DNA from: Lactifluus volemus | Lineage: Eukaryota; Basidiomycota; Agaricomycetes; Russulales; Russulaceae | DNA: 64,000 nucleotides | Direction of reading: 5' to 3' | NCBI GenBank assembly: GCA_022376515.1 | Contig: WTXI01000006.1 | Location: 248,001 to 312,000 of the forward strand | Part shown: positions 46,501 to 58,879 of the stretch, in pieces | How positions within the stretch are numbered: position 1 is the first letter of the stretch | How the letters are laid out: each line of letters begins with the position of its first letter | Translations under genes and position numbers: made by a program | The notes under the pieces: generated by a model | What the model was told of the DNA's origin: nothing | The model's database searches: none | Seen by the model: only the letters and a program-made list of their open reading frames with translations

Positions 46501-46658
46501 CTAAGGACGGGTTTACGGTTATGACGCTGAACCGACAATTATGGAGAATAACGCACCTGGTAGTGATGTTTCTCTGCAGAGACCTCTGGAGTGAGGTCTT
46601 GAGCCAGAACATAAGACACGAGCGCAAACCCAGTTATGAAAAAGGAGTGAAATCGCAT
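43523..46658 (-). CDS. GRP94: ER-resident Hsp90, GRP94/endoplasmin type, with HDEL signal
   Basis: ATP-dependent chaperone of the ER lumen. ATG 46658 gives the signal peptide FHSFFITGFALVSYVLA. N-terminal GHKL ATPase: FLRELISNANDALEKLRL, DTGIGMTPEEM, SGTAEFLAQAED, NLIGSFGLGFYSS, FLVADQVYVASVPAKTSE. A charged linker (EEEVPEPEEPVGESPASDEE) is typical of GRP94. The middle domain has WAR joined to DSKNITAIEYELFYQSTFL, WNHFSGDVGSGISFRALLY, LMVKRTFITSDFGEDYLPKW and SRETLQNASFIRQIKQA. The C-terminal part has MRFATNQRNSMSLDD and ends DLPSHDEL with the stop at 43523-43525. The frame is broken twice, at 44960-44973 and 44847-44859, each explained by one missing base in a C or A run. Otherwise all domains are present. 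Ascomycete yeasts lack GRP94, which supports a basidiomycete source. Confidence 0.93.
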
Positions 46659-46785
46659 CCCTACTATGGGGAAAATGGAAATTGAGAAAAAAAAAGAGTA
46701 ACTGGATCGAGTTTGTATAAGTGAGAGAAAGCTGACGTGTCAATTATGGGCGTCTATTCACATGCCACGCCAGCATTAAGTTAAT

Positions 46786-49372
46786 CTATTCTACTTCTTC
46801 TCCCACATGTACAGACAACTTCGGAGCGGATAATCGCGACAAGTAATCCTGATTTCGGCTATTGTCAGGTTCATAACGCCACATGGTCGTTGGGACTCAA
46901 CGTACCCGCAACCACCGTTCCCTTTGCTCGGGAACATGATCGAAAATGATATATCGCTTGTCTCCCTGCTCGATAAATAACTCGGTCCAAGTGAACATAT
47001 CATATCGCGCGCACCTTTAAGACCTTTTCCATTTCCGTAATGTCTACGGTTTTCGCCAGTTTCTTCATGTCAACATTACCTCCCCCGCCCTCGCCTTCAT
47101 CTTCATCCCCGTCGTCGTCTCGCTTCACACCTCCATCCACACCTTCGCCCCCAAGCTTACTCAGCCTTCCCCAGAACTCGATGAAGGAATTTTCGAGCAA
47201 CATGTCATCAAATGCCTTCTGTGCCTCCGTCGTTCGTGTGCGTTTCCATCTGTCAAACTCTTCTTCAAGCTTGAAAACATCAAAGCCCAATTTTGTACCA
47301 GGAAGTGAGGTAAGCAGGGACGTGATGGGAAGAGTGGTAAACTCCGTGGCAAGCGAGGGTGCGTTTGAAAGGAATAGTGCATGTAGATTATCCAGGTGCT
47401 TTCTCCGTAGCTGGCCAACGTGATTCTCGAATAGATGATGTTGATGGTTTAGGGGCAAAGATGAATGTCGGAAACGTGGATCAGTCCGTAACTGGGCGAG
47501 AGATGATTCCCACGTCGCCTAAGACTCGGAAAGTAAGTTCATTGTCCGGGACAAGATCCCTCCCGTACCTGTGGTTCACGTATGGCATCTGTAAGAAGGG
47601 TCCTTCAGAGCATAAAATGATTATCTATGAGCGCCAACACATGGCTCGTGAAATCCGAAGCTGGTAGCAGTGGCGCACCTAAACTGCAATTCTCCCTCCT
47701 CTCTGTTCAAACCAATCCTAGACTTCTCAATGTTAGCTTGTACCCGCTCGCGCTCTGCCCTGATCTTCTCTTCGCGATCTTTGACTGCTTGGGCCTTTCG
47801 ATCCTTGCGCTTTTGGATCTCATCGACCTGTTCAACAGACGAAGCGTCGATTTGTTTCTTACTTTGATCGGGAATGGCTTGGCTCGATCGCGCACTTAAG
47901 AACGTGTTAAAGAGCTCCTCCCGCAGAGATGACGAGCCAACAGTATCGTAGCGGGGATCCTCAGAAATATTTTTCTTGACCTAGACACAAAGGATCATAA
48001 GAACTGTGAAAATAGTGGGCCGTGAAGTTACATACCTCTTTCCACACGGCGCCTTCTTGAGGGATGCCACTTTCTCTGAGAAGTGCGAAGAAGTCCTCCT
48101 CCGCCTTCTGGGCAAGTACACGCTTTTCTAAGAGGGTTCAGGTCATGGAGAGCAGTAGATCAGCAGGCGAAACACATACTCTCTCCAAGTTCCTTGAGAA
48201 ACTCTCGGAACCGTTTTTCCCTCTCTCGATCATCCCTTCCCCAACCGTAGAACCGTCTATCTTTCTTCCATTGCCTCCGGAAATCAGTCCAGCTTGTTCG
48301 TGTGCTTTTCACCTCCGCCGTGAGGAGTTGGTCGAATTCTTCCTTGGGATCTTCTTTCTCTTTCTTGACGCGTGATGCGCGAAGTTCGCGCGCACGTTCT
48401 CGACAATATTCGTCAAAGGCTTCGCGACGGGCAGCAACAGAAGGAAGGAGCACATAGCGTGGATCAGAAATGAAGAGTGGAAGAGATGTATCCCATGGGT
48501 GTAAAGGGTTTATGTCCTTCTCCCGGAGTAAGGTCTGAAAATACAATGCGTAAGGGATCATGCACAGAATTTGGCACGAAAACAGACCTTGAATAGTGCC
48601 TTACCCTCGTCAATAGAAAGGTCAACGCGATCTGGTATGGCAAGTTTGGGGGCACTTTCTTTGGCTTTCCGCGCCTCTTCTGCCTTCTCATCTTCCTCTT
48701 GTTGTTTCTTCTTTTCTTCTTCAGCCTCCTTGGCGAGCTGCGCGGCTGCCTCTTTCTGCCAATCCTCCTCCTCACTTTCCTCCTCGTCTTCTGTACCCTC
48801 GTCCTCCCCTGCCTCATCCTCCACGTGGTCATCTACTCGCGGCCTCTTGGAGATTATGACCTCATCCAACGGGGAGATATCTTCCACCTTCCTCTTTACC
48901 ACTTCCTGCACCTCCATACGAACCCTCTCAATTTCACGTTCCTGTTCAGCGTCCGCATTCCTCTGTGCTTCTTCTTGAGCCCTCGTATTCTATCTTCTTC
49001 TTCCTGTTTCTCAAGCAATTCGACTGCCTCTTTGATTTCATCAGGCACAGTCCACACGCTCTCTTTCTTGGCCTTGTTGGTGTAGAACACGTTTCCCTGA
49101 TTGGTAGTTACTCTGAGCCAGTCTGTCCCTGGGATGGGCATCTTAAGTTTTGGTTTCTCCTTCTTGGGCGCATTAGCAGGAAACGCGGGTAATGGTCGCA
49201 CATAGGTAGACTCTTTAGTGGCCGCATTGAAAAAATATATCTGGCCGGTAGGACCTGAAGGTGATGATTAGCTCCCTGATGAGTTGGAGGTGGCTGTGTG
49301 CCATACCAACATGTTCCGTCCACCCCGTGGGAGAGGAGGGGGTACGGAGGCAAGAGGATGTGGGGGAGCCAT
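46786..49372 (-). CDS. WW- and FF-domain protein, transcription/splicing regulator (TCERG1/CA150-like)
   Basis: Links RNA polymerase II and pre-mRNA splicing in animal relatives. ATG 49372 gives MAPPHPLASVPPPLPRG and the first WW domain (GWTEHVGPTGQIYFFNAATK), which needs one extra G in the run at 49320-49330. The second WW is TDWLRVTTNQGNVFYTNKA with ESVWTVPDE. A long acidic/Lys coiled segment follows, then FF-type helical domains: LSIDEGKALFK, TLLREKDINPLHPWDTSLPL, DPRYVLLPSVAARREAFDEY, TSWTDFRRQWKKDRRFYGWG, EDFFALLRESGIPQEGAVW, EDPRYDTVGSSSLREELFN, and C-terminally KKLAKTVDITEMEKVLK, KRYIIFDHVPEQRERWL. The last exon ends LSAPKLSVHVGEEVE, stop 46786-46788. About nine exons. Confidence 0.82.
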
Positions 49373-49805
49373 CAAGAAGGAGTTATTGTATCGCTTAGTA
49401 GGCCGGCTGTTGTACTTGTGCCACAAGTCCGGATGTCCGGTGCCAGTGGCCAAGTCTCACCGGCAGATAACGGCCCGTATCTTTCAGGTACGAACAACCT
49501 TAAGTCAGACAATGAATGGGAACTTCATTTACCATGGCGAAATTATCCATCCAACATCTATAATGATCAACAACCCCTCATCATAGCACCACCTTGAATC
49601 CACCGGAAAGCGAGAGTCCCGAGTCCCATCAATCTCTTACACATATCCATCTTTTTATCGCAAGTCATCACGGAACAAGTCCTGTTTCCAGATACTTATC
49701 GATCCTCATCAGGCCATAAAAGCGGTGTTTTACGCCATTTAACCGTTTGTCAGCTAGTTCATCCTGGGTACCTCGGCGGTTCCACATGCCGGAGCTTTTT
49801 CCAAC
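49373..49805. promoter_or_regulatory. divergent spacer between the WW/FF gene and the peroxygenase
   Basis: 433 bp. Minus-strand codons upstream of ATG 49372 (GHPDLWHKYNSRPTKRYNN) remain open and protein-like, so the WW/FF protein might start further up, possibly with a small exon near 49540. I could not find a clean join. Confidence 0.4.
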
Positions 49806-50708
49806 ATGGACCTCATGTTGGTCCTAATCGCCGACCTTTTGGTTTTTCTGGGCGCCGGGTTCTTGTCTTGGCTATTTCCCACAGGTCTCTGGCTCCCCAT
49901 TACGCATATATTTGAAACACAGCGGGTCTGTTTAAAGACCAGGGGATCCTGGCCTCATCCCCAGGCCGCTGTTTCCCGATGTCAACCCTGAACCACAAAT
50001 TTGTTCGACCTTCTGACGGCGATAGTCGCTCTCCCTGTCCTGCTCTTAATGCACTCGCGAACCACTCCTACTTGTGCGTCCGTCGGGCACCTATCGTAGC
50101 TTTTCTGGTTCTCAACACTCACGCTACAGACCCCACGATGGACGCGATATCAGTGCTTTTCAACTTACGAGTGCCTTACGGAAGCACTATCACCTCTCTC
50201 TGCCCTTTGCGGCCATGCTAAGCATTGTCGGCACCCTCACATGTGGCCGATATTTCAAGATTGACCTCGGAGATTTGGCTCAACACAACGTGATAGAACA
50301 CGATGCATCATTGACCCACGCTGATGCTATGCCGGGCAGCACATACGCGCCTATCGACGTCGACGATGAACTTCTTCAAAAACTGCTCGATGTCTCGCCG
50401 AATCGCAACTACCTTACACTCGACGATCTTGTGAAGGTGCGCGCAGCTCGCGACGCAGCACTTGATCAGCCCTCAGCCTACTTCATGGTGCTATCTCCAT
50501 AGGAGAGGTAGCATTGACCGCAAAGCTATTTACCAATCCCGAAGGACAAATACCGAAGCAGTACATTCGCGAGTGGTTTGGCGAGCAACGGCTCCCTGAA
50601 GGATGGTACGGACCCAAAGCTATAATAGGTTTCATAAGCACAACGAGACTCGTCCATCTAGTGGGGGAGTTAGTTAAGAAGGTGACGTTTCCGAAGAAGG
50701 GGGATTAA
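49806..50708 (+). CDS. unspecific peroxygenase / haem-thiolate chloroperoxidase, short type
   Basis: Haem-thiolate enzyme using H2O2 to oxygenate diverse substrates. ATG 49806 gives a hydrophobic N-terminus (DLMLVLIADLLVFLGAGF). The next coding part has DSRSPCPALNALANHSYL with the PCP motif whose Cys ligates haem. The intron 50084-50128 leads into PHDGRDISAFQLTSALRKHY, then GTLTCGRYFKIDLGDLAQ and HNVIEHDASLTHADAMPG with the E-H-D motif, acid-base Glu included. AARDAALDQ is followed by a frame break at 50464-50474 (one G missing) into SLLHGAISIGEVALTAK, and IREWFGEQRLPEGWYGPK ends the conserved part; stop 50706-50708. The segment 49900-49985, between the TM and PCP, also has unclear framing. 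Membrane-anchored or secreted; substrate unknown. Confidence 0.87.
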
Positions 50709-52363
50709 TTCCTGGTCCGCGGATTTACGCATAATGATGGGGCTGTTTCCCTTTATGTTCTAATTACTTGTCTCACGTATACCAATTGCTTGTATCAAAC
50801 TTGAGTAGCGCCGAGTGCCAATGTCAGCCAGCCAACATGACCTACACTGGTTGGCCTCGTCAGTTCCGTGCCCGTGAATGCCATAATTTCAAACTGAGGT
50901 GCGATCTCCAAGTGAGTAGGAAAAGCAACGGAAAAGATCAAGGCACACCCTGACACTTTTTTCTTCCAAGCGCCAAATCCCGTCATACTCCGCAGATGCG
51001 TAATGACGCTCATGGCAGGCAAGAAAAATGTTATATCCCACTCGTGTTCCGTTGGTCCTCAGGGAGATGTACTATTGTTGTCGCTCGCTGGCTTTATTGA
51101 TGACGCCAGTGACAGTCTCGTTTCGACCTCAAAGCTCCAAATTCAGAGCCCTCGCTCCTTGCGGCGGTCGGCGTAAAACCGTATCCTTGAAGCTTACTTG
51201 AGTTGCCACGGGGCCTCCATCTTTATGTCATGGGCCATCACATCCTACGTCAAGAATAAAATTGCCAGTTATTGTCCCTGACTTGGGTACCAATAGGCAT
51301 TAGGCTACACGCACAGGTAACCCGTGTATGAGTTCCCATCGCAACTCCCGTCGTTATCATTCTCTGGTACCGAGTCGCGTGGCTCATCAAAGGAGTTTTT
51401 TAAAATTTCAGCATTTATATCCCGCAACATGCGGCTATGACAAAGACGCGGTCCGAGTAGTATTTTTGTTTCACAAAAGGGTAGAATCACGCAGCCTGTT
51501 CCGTTCACAAGCGCGGTTCTATTGCGGCAACAGATTCAGCTATGGTATTTTATTTTATTTTTTGAATCCGACATGTAGGGATAGTGAGTGGAGGACGGCC
51601 GTGAGGCCATCAGTGTGTAGTAGTGTGGTTATGTTAAATGGTGGTCGTGTATATGTGCGTAAGTAATTGCAACAGGGTGACTCTGATGCGGAACAAAAAC
51701 GCCATGGTATGTCACTCGAGTCAGTGATTGACGAACTTACCCTTAAAGTTAATCATGTCATGTCAGGAAAGGAAGTGTGGACGTTGACAGGATCAAGTGT
51801 AGTACACTGCAGTCCTGACATCTGCAACGTACATATTTCAATGTGTTGAATGTCATATCTGTGCTGGATTTTCACGTGTTCCAACTTCCAAGGAGTCAAT
51901 GACAGCCAACTGTCATATATGTCATAATTCAAATATCTAGATTGATGGATTAGCCGACTCGGAGTTACTATTCCTGTGCCCTGGGTTTGAAAATGGGTGG
52001 GTTACTGTATTAGAAACATGATCCATACACACCTTCGTTATCTATACAGTAGTCATTTTTGAACCGGAATCACCTCCCTTTGTGGAACTTGCTCTGCGCA
52101 CATTTAGTCCTCTTCATGTACATATATTTCTTCAACAGTTCTTCCAATGTAAGAGATCTATCGTTCGTACAAGCCGAATCCGAGAGGGATTTTCAAGAAC
52201 CTACAGTTACAGTATCTTCTGCCATGCACCGCACCTGTATAACGTGCATAAGTAGAGACGTATTAGTATCAACATGTGGTATTTCCTGACACGGAAGTAC
52301 GGCAGACAAGATAGCAAAGTCACGGTGGGCCGCAAGCAGTACATGATATACGCAAAACGCTAA
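50709..52363. other. long intergenic region, nothing recognised
   Basis: 1.66 kb between the peroxygenase and the 3' end of IQGAP. Several short open frames on both strands (longest 112 codons at 51328) lack motifs and have AT-rich codons. No transposon, tRNA or inverted repeat was recognised by eye. Confidence 0.45.
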
Positions 52364-55300
52364 TTATACATAAAACCTAAGACGAAAAAGATGGTCAGAA
52401 ATTCATATACAATCAGGGAACAACACTCACTTCTTATTGATCTGATACAACAGCAGATTGAGATTAAATTTAGCGAGGCCATTAAATAAGGAGAGTGACG
52501 CTCTGTCACGGTATTGAGCCTGTAGCAAGTCTTCAAGCCGGACATCCGCAGTTGCCAAACGGTTCGTGATACCTAAGGCGTTGTTGAACACTTCAATGGT
52601 GAATACGCCAAGCTGGTTTGAAGAAATAACGAGGTCAATCTTGTCAAATTGCCTTGGGGAGAATTGGTCGATTGACAAGAGTATGCCTCTGTCATATAGG
52701 TCTTGTGCGCTGTACTTAAACGAGCCAAACTGAGGAGTCTTGCCAGACTTCTGGAGGTCTCTGAGGTGGAAATACTGCTTCGTGAAAGGCATGATGATTC
52801 GCTTTTTCCTGGGTACAAGTCAATATAATCACGCGGACGAGCTCGAGGTAATCGCATACGATTTTCCTCGCTGCATGGTTGCCATAGCCACTTCGACATA
52901 GCTATTGTAACTGTTGATCTGCTCTTCAAAGTATTTCTTGCGTTCCTTGAGATGGTGCAATGCTTCAGCCATATTTTCAATTTCTTGCTGGCGTTGGAGG
53001 CGCATGCGATGTTTACTGCGAACATCGTGAGCAATACCATTCAGGACGTCTTGATAACCATCGTTGCGTGAAACTTTCCCTGCTTCTCCAGCTCAAGGAG
53101 GAAGAAGATTGCGTGTGCTTTCACTTCGCGGAATGACAACCTAGCCTGTAGTGAGCCTTCGATTCATAAGCGAAGTTGATCAACCAACGATCGGATGTCC
53201 TCTAGACGATATGCAGATTCTTGCGCTGCAACGGAGGGCATGCGCCTCGGATGGCGGAGACGATGATCGCTTTCCATCTCAGACTCCAGAATGTCTTCCC
53301 ACATCACTTCGTGCTCATCCAGGACTGGCTGCATTAGAGACTCGACTAGATCTTTGGCAGGCTGAACACGAAGGATTGCAAGGACGGTGCGCTTGGCCTG
53401 CACCCAGAGCGTCTTCTCCTCGGCGTGGGGATCTAAACCGCAGGTCAGGATATTTGATTTGGTCGTAAATGGGACCCTTGCCTCGAACGTGCGCAAATCG
53501 GTTTGTTAGCTCTAATGTAATTGCACGGTCCCTAGCATCTTTGAGTTCTTCATTCCCAAATTGGGGTACACCATCGAGCTCTTGGAGAATGGTCCGCAAT
53601 GGGTCATCACGAGCAGGTCCCTGAGGTGGGCTTAGAATAAAGATACCGCATTGTTGCAACAAGGAAACAGCGCACCAGGCTATCAAGATGCTGTGCGAGC
53701 AAGCCGTGCATGGCATAGACTTCGTTTGGTGAGATATAGATTGGTCTAGGCTGCACTGTGACATCCAAAAACTCGTGGGCGTGATATTGGGTTTCCGCAT
53801 CGGGGACATCAGCAACTGAACCTGGATAAATACTTGGTGTTGGTAGTATATAAAGTACTTACCTTCAAAAAACCAGGCTGTGAACTGTACGATGGCTGTT
53901 TTCACATACTCATTAATAGGAATGTAGCTCGGTGTGTCATCCCCGAATTCCAAGCCGCCTGTCACTTGGGCCAACACTTTGGAAATCTGGGCGAGGTTCT
54001 TGCGAGAACTGACGTCGACAGTACTGGAAACTATGTCGAATGTTTCGGGCGTACTTGAAACAATGAAGGACAAATCTTGAGCTCAAGGAATATAGATCGG
54101 AAAATGCAAGTCTACTTACATGATCGCAGGGTTGAAATACCGATAGAAAATGAGGCGACCAACGGAGGCTGCACATTCTTCGTCGGTTGCATCAGGGAAT
54201 TTGTTCTGAACAACGTGTCAGAGGGGAAAGCATGGACGGATCCAGAACACACCCTGACTGCCATCGTGGTTTCACGAGCAAGGAATCTGATGCCATATGG
54301 CATCTTCGTCGTTGATCGCGTTATGGCAGCAATGAAGGCTTCCGTCCACCATCTCAGAACTTGGAGATCTAGAAGCGATGGCGATTAGAAGAATAATTAC
54401 GGGTAGGATGCGTTCACTTGCGTCGAATATACTCAGGCCTTATAATCGGATCGTTGAGAGCTTGGTTGAAGGTGATGTCTTTTGGCTTTGAGGTTACTTT
54501 CCCGGAGCGCATTTCTTCGACGTCTAGCCGAGCGCGGTATATCTGGTAGTGTCCACGTCAGTCCCAAGGAAACGCGAAAATCGAGACACAGTCACCTGCT
54601 TGGGGTCGACTTCCAAATCCAGGTCTTCGGTATTGACAACGTCGCGTATCAAGGGTTGCAGGGTCTCACGAACATGAACGGTTTGCTTGGGCCGGATATA
54701 GTGAAGAGCAATATTAATGTACACTGGATGTCCATGGATCACATCGGCAAGAGTCTCCGCGCGTGCTATCTCTTCTATGATCGAGAACTGCATCGGATGT
54801 CACTTCCCCGAAAGCCAAAGTTAGAATGGTTAGCTTACCTGGAACAACTTGAGAAGCAGGTAGTCCTCCCTGCGGTCCTGCCCGTACCCAAAGAGCGTAA
54901 GAACAACTCTCTCAAGGAGGCGGCGATCCTTCTCGGGAACATTGTCCCCTGACATCTCAAGAAACAGTCTGGCCAGATACTCGCCACGAGACTGTAGGAG
55001 ATAGAAGAGCTGCTGGTAGAGCTCAAGCTTTCGCTTTGCAGCATGATCGAGAGTACTTGGTCCCGCAAAGGGATCACCATGCGCAGCGAGCACGGATGCT
55101 CTTGACGCGTGCACCGCTGCGTTGTCTGCACCATATTTGCGCCGTGCCTTGACAAGGTCCTCAAAAGTCTTGACATTGTGTACTACGAGTGCGATTTTAA
55201 CGTCTAGGTCGTTGACGTCGTTTTCGAGTGCCTGATTCTCACGGATCCTTTCCACGACTTGTTTTCGCATGCGTTCGACGTCCAATTCTTCTTGGAAATC

Positions 55301-58300
55301 TGCCTCGGAATCGTCTAGAAGGTGCACAAAATTCTTGATGGTCCCGACAGTGACATTTGTCCCCATGGTAAGCTGCCGATACTGGTCCCGAGTTTCCTTC
55401 GCACGGAATAAAGATTGAATCTTGACGACCTTGTCGAGATTCTCACGGTAGTATCGCATCTTGTCGCGAAATTTCCTGCGCTGCAAGACCCCTCTGAACA
55501 GGGCCTGCAAGGCAGAAGCAACGCTGTGGCTTCTACGTAGATGATTGCGCCAAGCATACCAGTCACGACGCGCGAGAAATCCACGCGCAACGGCCTGGAA
55601 ACCACGAACATCAGGTGACGAGAACTCCAAGCGTTTGATCTGTTCCCGATGCCGACTTCGAGTTAAGGCCGCGCGCGCTAGTGCTTGAAACCCTCCAACA
55701 GACGTGACGACTTCAACTTTGGCTAGCGTCTTATGCAAGGCCTCATGATGGTGCCGGGAGAGGTTTGCTCGTGCGCGAGCTTGGAGTTGGACGACAATTG
55801 GGGTCGCTCTCCGTAATCCCCGGATAAGTACTAAGAGTCGCTTGCGCGCCAGATACGTCCGAACAGCCGCTTGAATGCGAACCACGACGTCCGTGATGTC
55901 TTCTAATTTTGCGAGCTGAATCCCAACTCGTCTTCGCACGAGCACCCCCATTGCTTGTGCTTGAAGAGCAACGATAGAGCCTTCCAGACGATCCAGCGCA
56001 TTCAGTCTTTTGGCTATGGCTGCCCTCCGCAGCGCCCCTCGGGCTGCCGCTTGAAGTCTAACGATAGAGCGAAACACCTTTCGAGTGGAAAACACCTTCA
56101 TGAGTTGGTTCTGCTTCCGTTGGGCGAGGCGCGCACGAGCCTGTGCCTGCATTTTTGTGACCGAAAAGACGCTGCGCCGAAAAGCTGCGCGTAGCTTGGC
56201 AAGTCTTTGGCGAACAAGAAGACCCCTGATATGAGCTTGGACCTTGGTAATAGTCTGCGAGCGTGCTTTAACCCGCCTGACCCATGCATACCACTGCCTT
56301 CGTAGAAGATAACTGCGACATGTGGCCTGGAGTGCGACCACCCACGGTAGTAGACTGACTTGCTGGTCCCGATAATAAGCGAGACCCTTTCGAGTGAGAA
56401 ACCCCCTGCTTTGTGCCTGTGCACGGACGATATATCTCTGAGCCAACTGGAGGCGAGCGATCAACGTGGCTTGGGCCTTCCTCGCCAAAAATCCACGAGC
56501 AAGGGTCTGAACTGATATGATAGAGGACTCATTCTCCAACAGGAGACGATCACGTACTAGAAAAGGTGAGATACTAACAAGAAGGAAAACGAATGACACT
56601 GACTTTCTTCCTCGGTCTCTTCTGGCTCTTCGTTGATCTCCAAAGCAAGTTCCCTGCCGACGTTTCCGAAGTTGGGCATGGGTACCCCTGCATCCTTTAG
56701 GCCTTTCTGTGTCTTCTGAAGTTGGTCGTCGGAGAATTGCAGACGACCGACCAAGTTGCCAATTCGTTCAGCCAGACCGCGTCGAGCAAGTAGATGGCTG
56801 AAGATACGCGGTGATTAGCACGCGCAACCAATGTGACTTCAAATGTCCAGGTACCTCAGGGCATGGATGCAGTAAATAACCTTCGGAAGATTCTTCTTCT
56901 CATAAAGATCAGTGAGTTCAAATATGAAACTCTATTCTGTTTGTTAGTATAAGATGGGACATGAGGAAATGAGCACCGACCTCAGGAAGACCAACGTGTC
57001 TGACAAAATTGAAGAAGTAGTTAATATTATCCGAATGTCGAAAGTCAAGCTTTGGGGCCTCATAAATCCTACGAACAACAGCTTCTCCTTGAAAGACCCT
57101 GACGAGTTTCGCGAGCACAACGCCATTCCGCAAAGACTCTTCCATATCTACGACTCCAAAGCCGAGTTCTTCCCCCAAGCAACCTTCAATCCACTGTTGT
57201 GCCTCGCCAACGTGACAAAGATACTCATAAGCCTGCATGAGATGACGTTGGGTGTCTGCCCAGAGGCCATGTGTGAACCGTGTAGCAGGAAGGCGTGATG
57301 ATGTAGGGGAGCTAGGAGCTTTGTCACGAGATAGCTTGAGTCTCCCGGGGATACCTACAACGCCATCCAGATTTGCGGTGCTTGGGGCCAATATTTCCCG
57401 GGATTCGCGTTGTTTAATAGCTCCCCTCCTCCCAAGACGCTGTTCCCTCCATCTTTGCCTCTCGTTTCGAGCGTCTTCCTCTTCGCGTTGAATTTGAGCA
57501 TCGTTATCTGCAACCCAATCATCATCTGCATCTCCGCTGGCAATCCTAGGAAGATGTTGCCCTGGTTTACGTCCAACAATGAGGTTCTCGCCGTATGTCG
57601 ATGCCTTCCTGCTGGTCATATACGAGCTTTTGGATGGAGCAGGGTGCATAAGAGAAGATTGTGTCTGGCTAGGCTGGAGTGCCACCACCCGTGTCAAAAC
57701 GTTTCCTATACCGCCAAGGGGACCATCCCGAGAGCGGGAGGTTGATAGCCTACGAGGCGATGGGGAGGATGGCTCCGAACTAGGGTGACTTGAGTTGGTC
57801 AATAGATCTTCATAGACCGAGGTAGGACGAATGCGGCCAGAGTTAGACAAGCCCTTCTTGGAGGAAGAACTAATACGCCACGAGGGGGACTCGTCCTGCC
57901 GCGATATTAAAGATGTGTCAAAAGGCGCAGATGATCCAGCCATTTTTGGGAAAACATCATCCACAGTACGGGCACGTGAACGTGCAGGAATTGGCGTGGT
58001 TGAGGATTCTCTATAACTTTCACCGGAGATTGCCGATTGGCCGAGAACTGCTGTGACGGAGGAAGAGGGTGTGGAAGAAGGAAGACGTATTCGACGCGCA
58101 GTATCGGAAGGGGAAGAGTCACTAGTAGAAGCTTGTGGAGGGTCGGGGTTCGTCACAGTAACGCCGGTTGCATTGGGTGATAAGGGTGATGCGATTATTG
58201 GAGCGGGCATCGTACGACGTTTCAGGTATGTTGTTGTTTGACGAGCATCAGAGGAGGCCTGTTGTTGTGATAAATAGATGGGCTCTCTGTGGGGCGTGAC

Positions 58301-58662
58301 AAGGGTAGGCGATGGGACAAGGTGAGCGAAGGTCCTGGGTCGGCAGCAGGGGATTGCCCTGAGGTGATGGGTATCTCCTGTTCATCAGAGACAGTCTCTG
58401 CACGGAGGCGTTCCTCCCATTTTCCGCGGATAGCATCAATACTCCCACCGATGCGATGGGAGGGTGTCCATCGCCGAGTTGTGCTTGACGAGGTAGACGC
58501 GCTATTACCGGTGGCGAGGGTAGAGACTGAGCCAGATCTCGAAAGCGATCCGGAATGCGTAGACCCACGCTCGAGGAGACGAGCCTGATAAGCAAAGCCT
58601 ATAGAGTTAGGGCGACCCGAACGTACGGATGAACCAGTAGCTGAAGAGTCAGATTGCTCCAT
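52364..58662 (-). CDS. IQGAP-family cytokinesis scaffold (CH, IQ repeats, RasGAP-related, RasGAP-C)
   Basis: Cortical scaffold for actin ring assembly and Cdc42/Rac signalling. The start at 58662 opens a long Ser-rich N-terminus (about 370 residues). The calponin-homology domain reads FTHGLWADTQRHLMQAYEY, VVDMEESLRNGVVLAKLV, APKLDFRHSDNINYFFNFV and FIFELTDLYEKKNLPKVIYC. Next, 54830-56600 is one open 589-codon exon with about 13 IQ-like motifs (e.g. QTLARGFLARK, QAAVRTYLARKR, QSLFRAKETRD). The RasGAP-related part has NVPEKDRRLLERVVLTLFGYG, FSIIEEIARAETLADVIHG, ARETTMAVR, ATDEECAASVGRLIFYRYF and SYIPINEYVKTAIVQF. RasGAP-C: LRFYELKVKAHAIFFLLEL, DLYDRGILLSIDQFSPRQFD and a tail ending YQINKKFYV at 52364. 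No arginine finger was located, as usual for IQGAPs. About 15 exons; frames hold well. Confidence 0.93.
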
Positions 58663-58879
58663 GATGTCGCGTCAAATCGTAAAGAGCCGTAAGAATCGTG
58701 AGTAGTAGAACAGCCACTGGTAGGGCTGACGCCGGAGGTTGAAGCCCGTTGAGACAGTGAGCGCGATGAGAGTCTGTTTCAGTTTAGGCAGGCTTCCCCG
58801 GCCTCGGGAAACCACGGTCCGGTCACGGGGCCGCGTTGCATTCTCTAGTCGCGCACGCAGGGGTTCCAATGGTAAACCA
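58663..58879. promoter_or_regulatory. shared 217-bp divergent promoter of IQGAP and GCP3 genes
   Basis: Both start codons face away from this spacer. An 84-codon open frame on the minus strand (58926-58672) overlaps the GCP3 start and is treated as a shadow. No clear TATA box. Confidence 0.55.

Noticed and set aside
50709..52363. Possible transposon remnant in the long gene-free stretch
   Set aside because: No terminal repeats, target duplications or transposase/RT motifs could be seen by eye.
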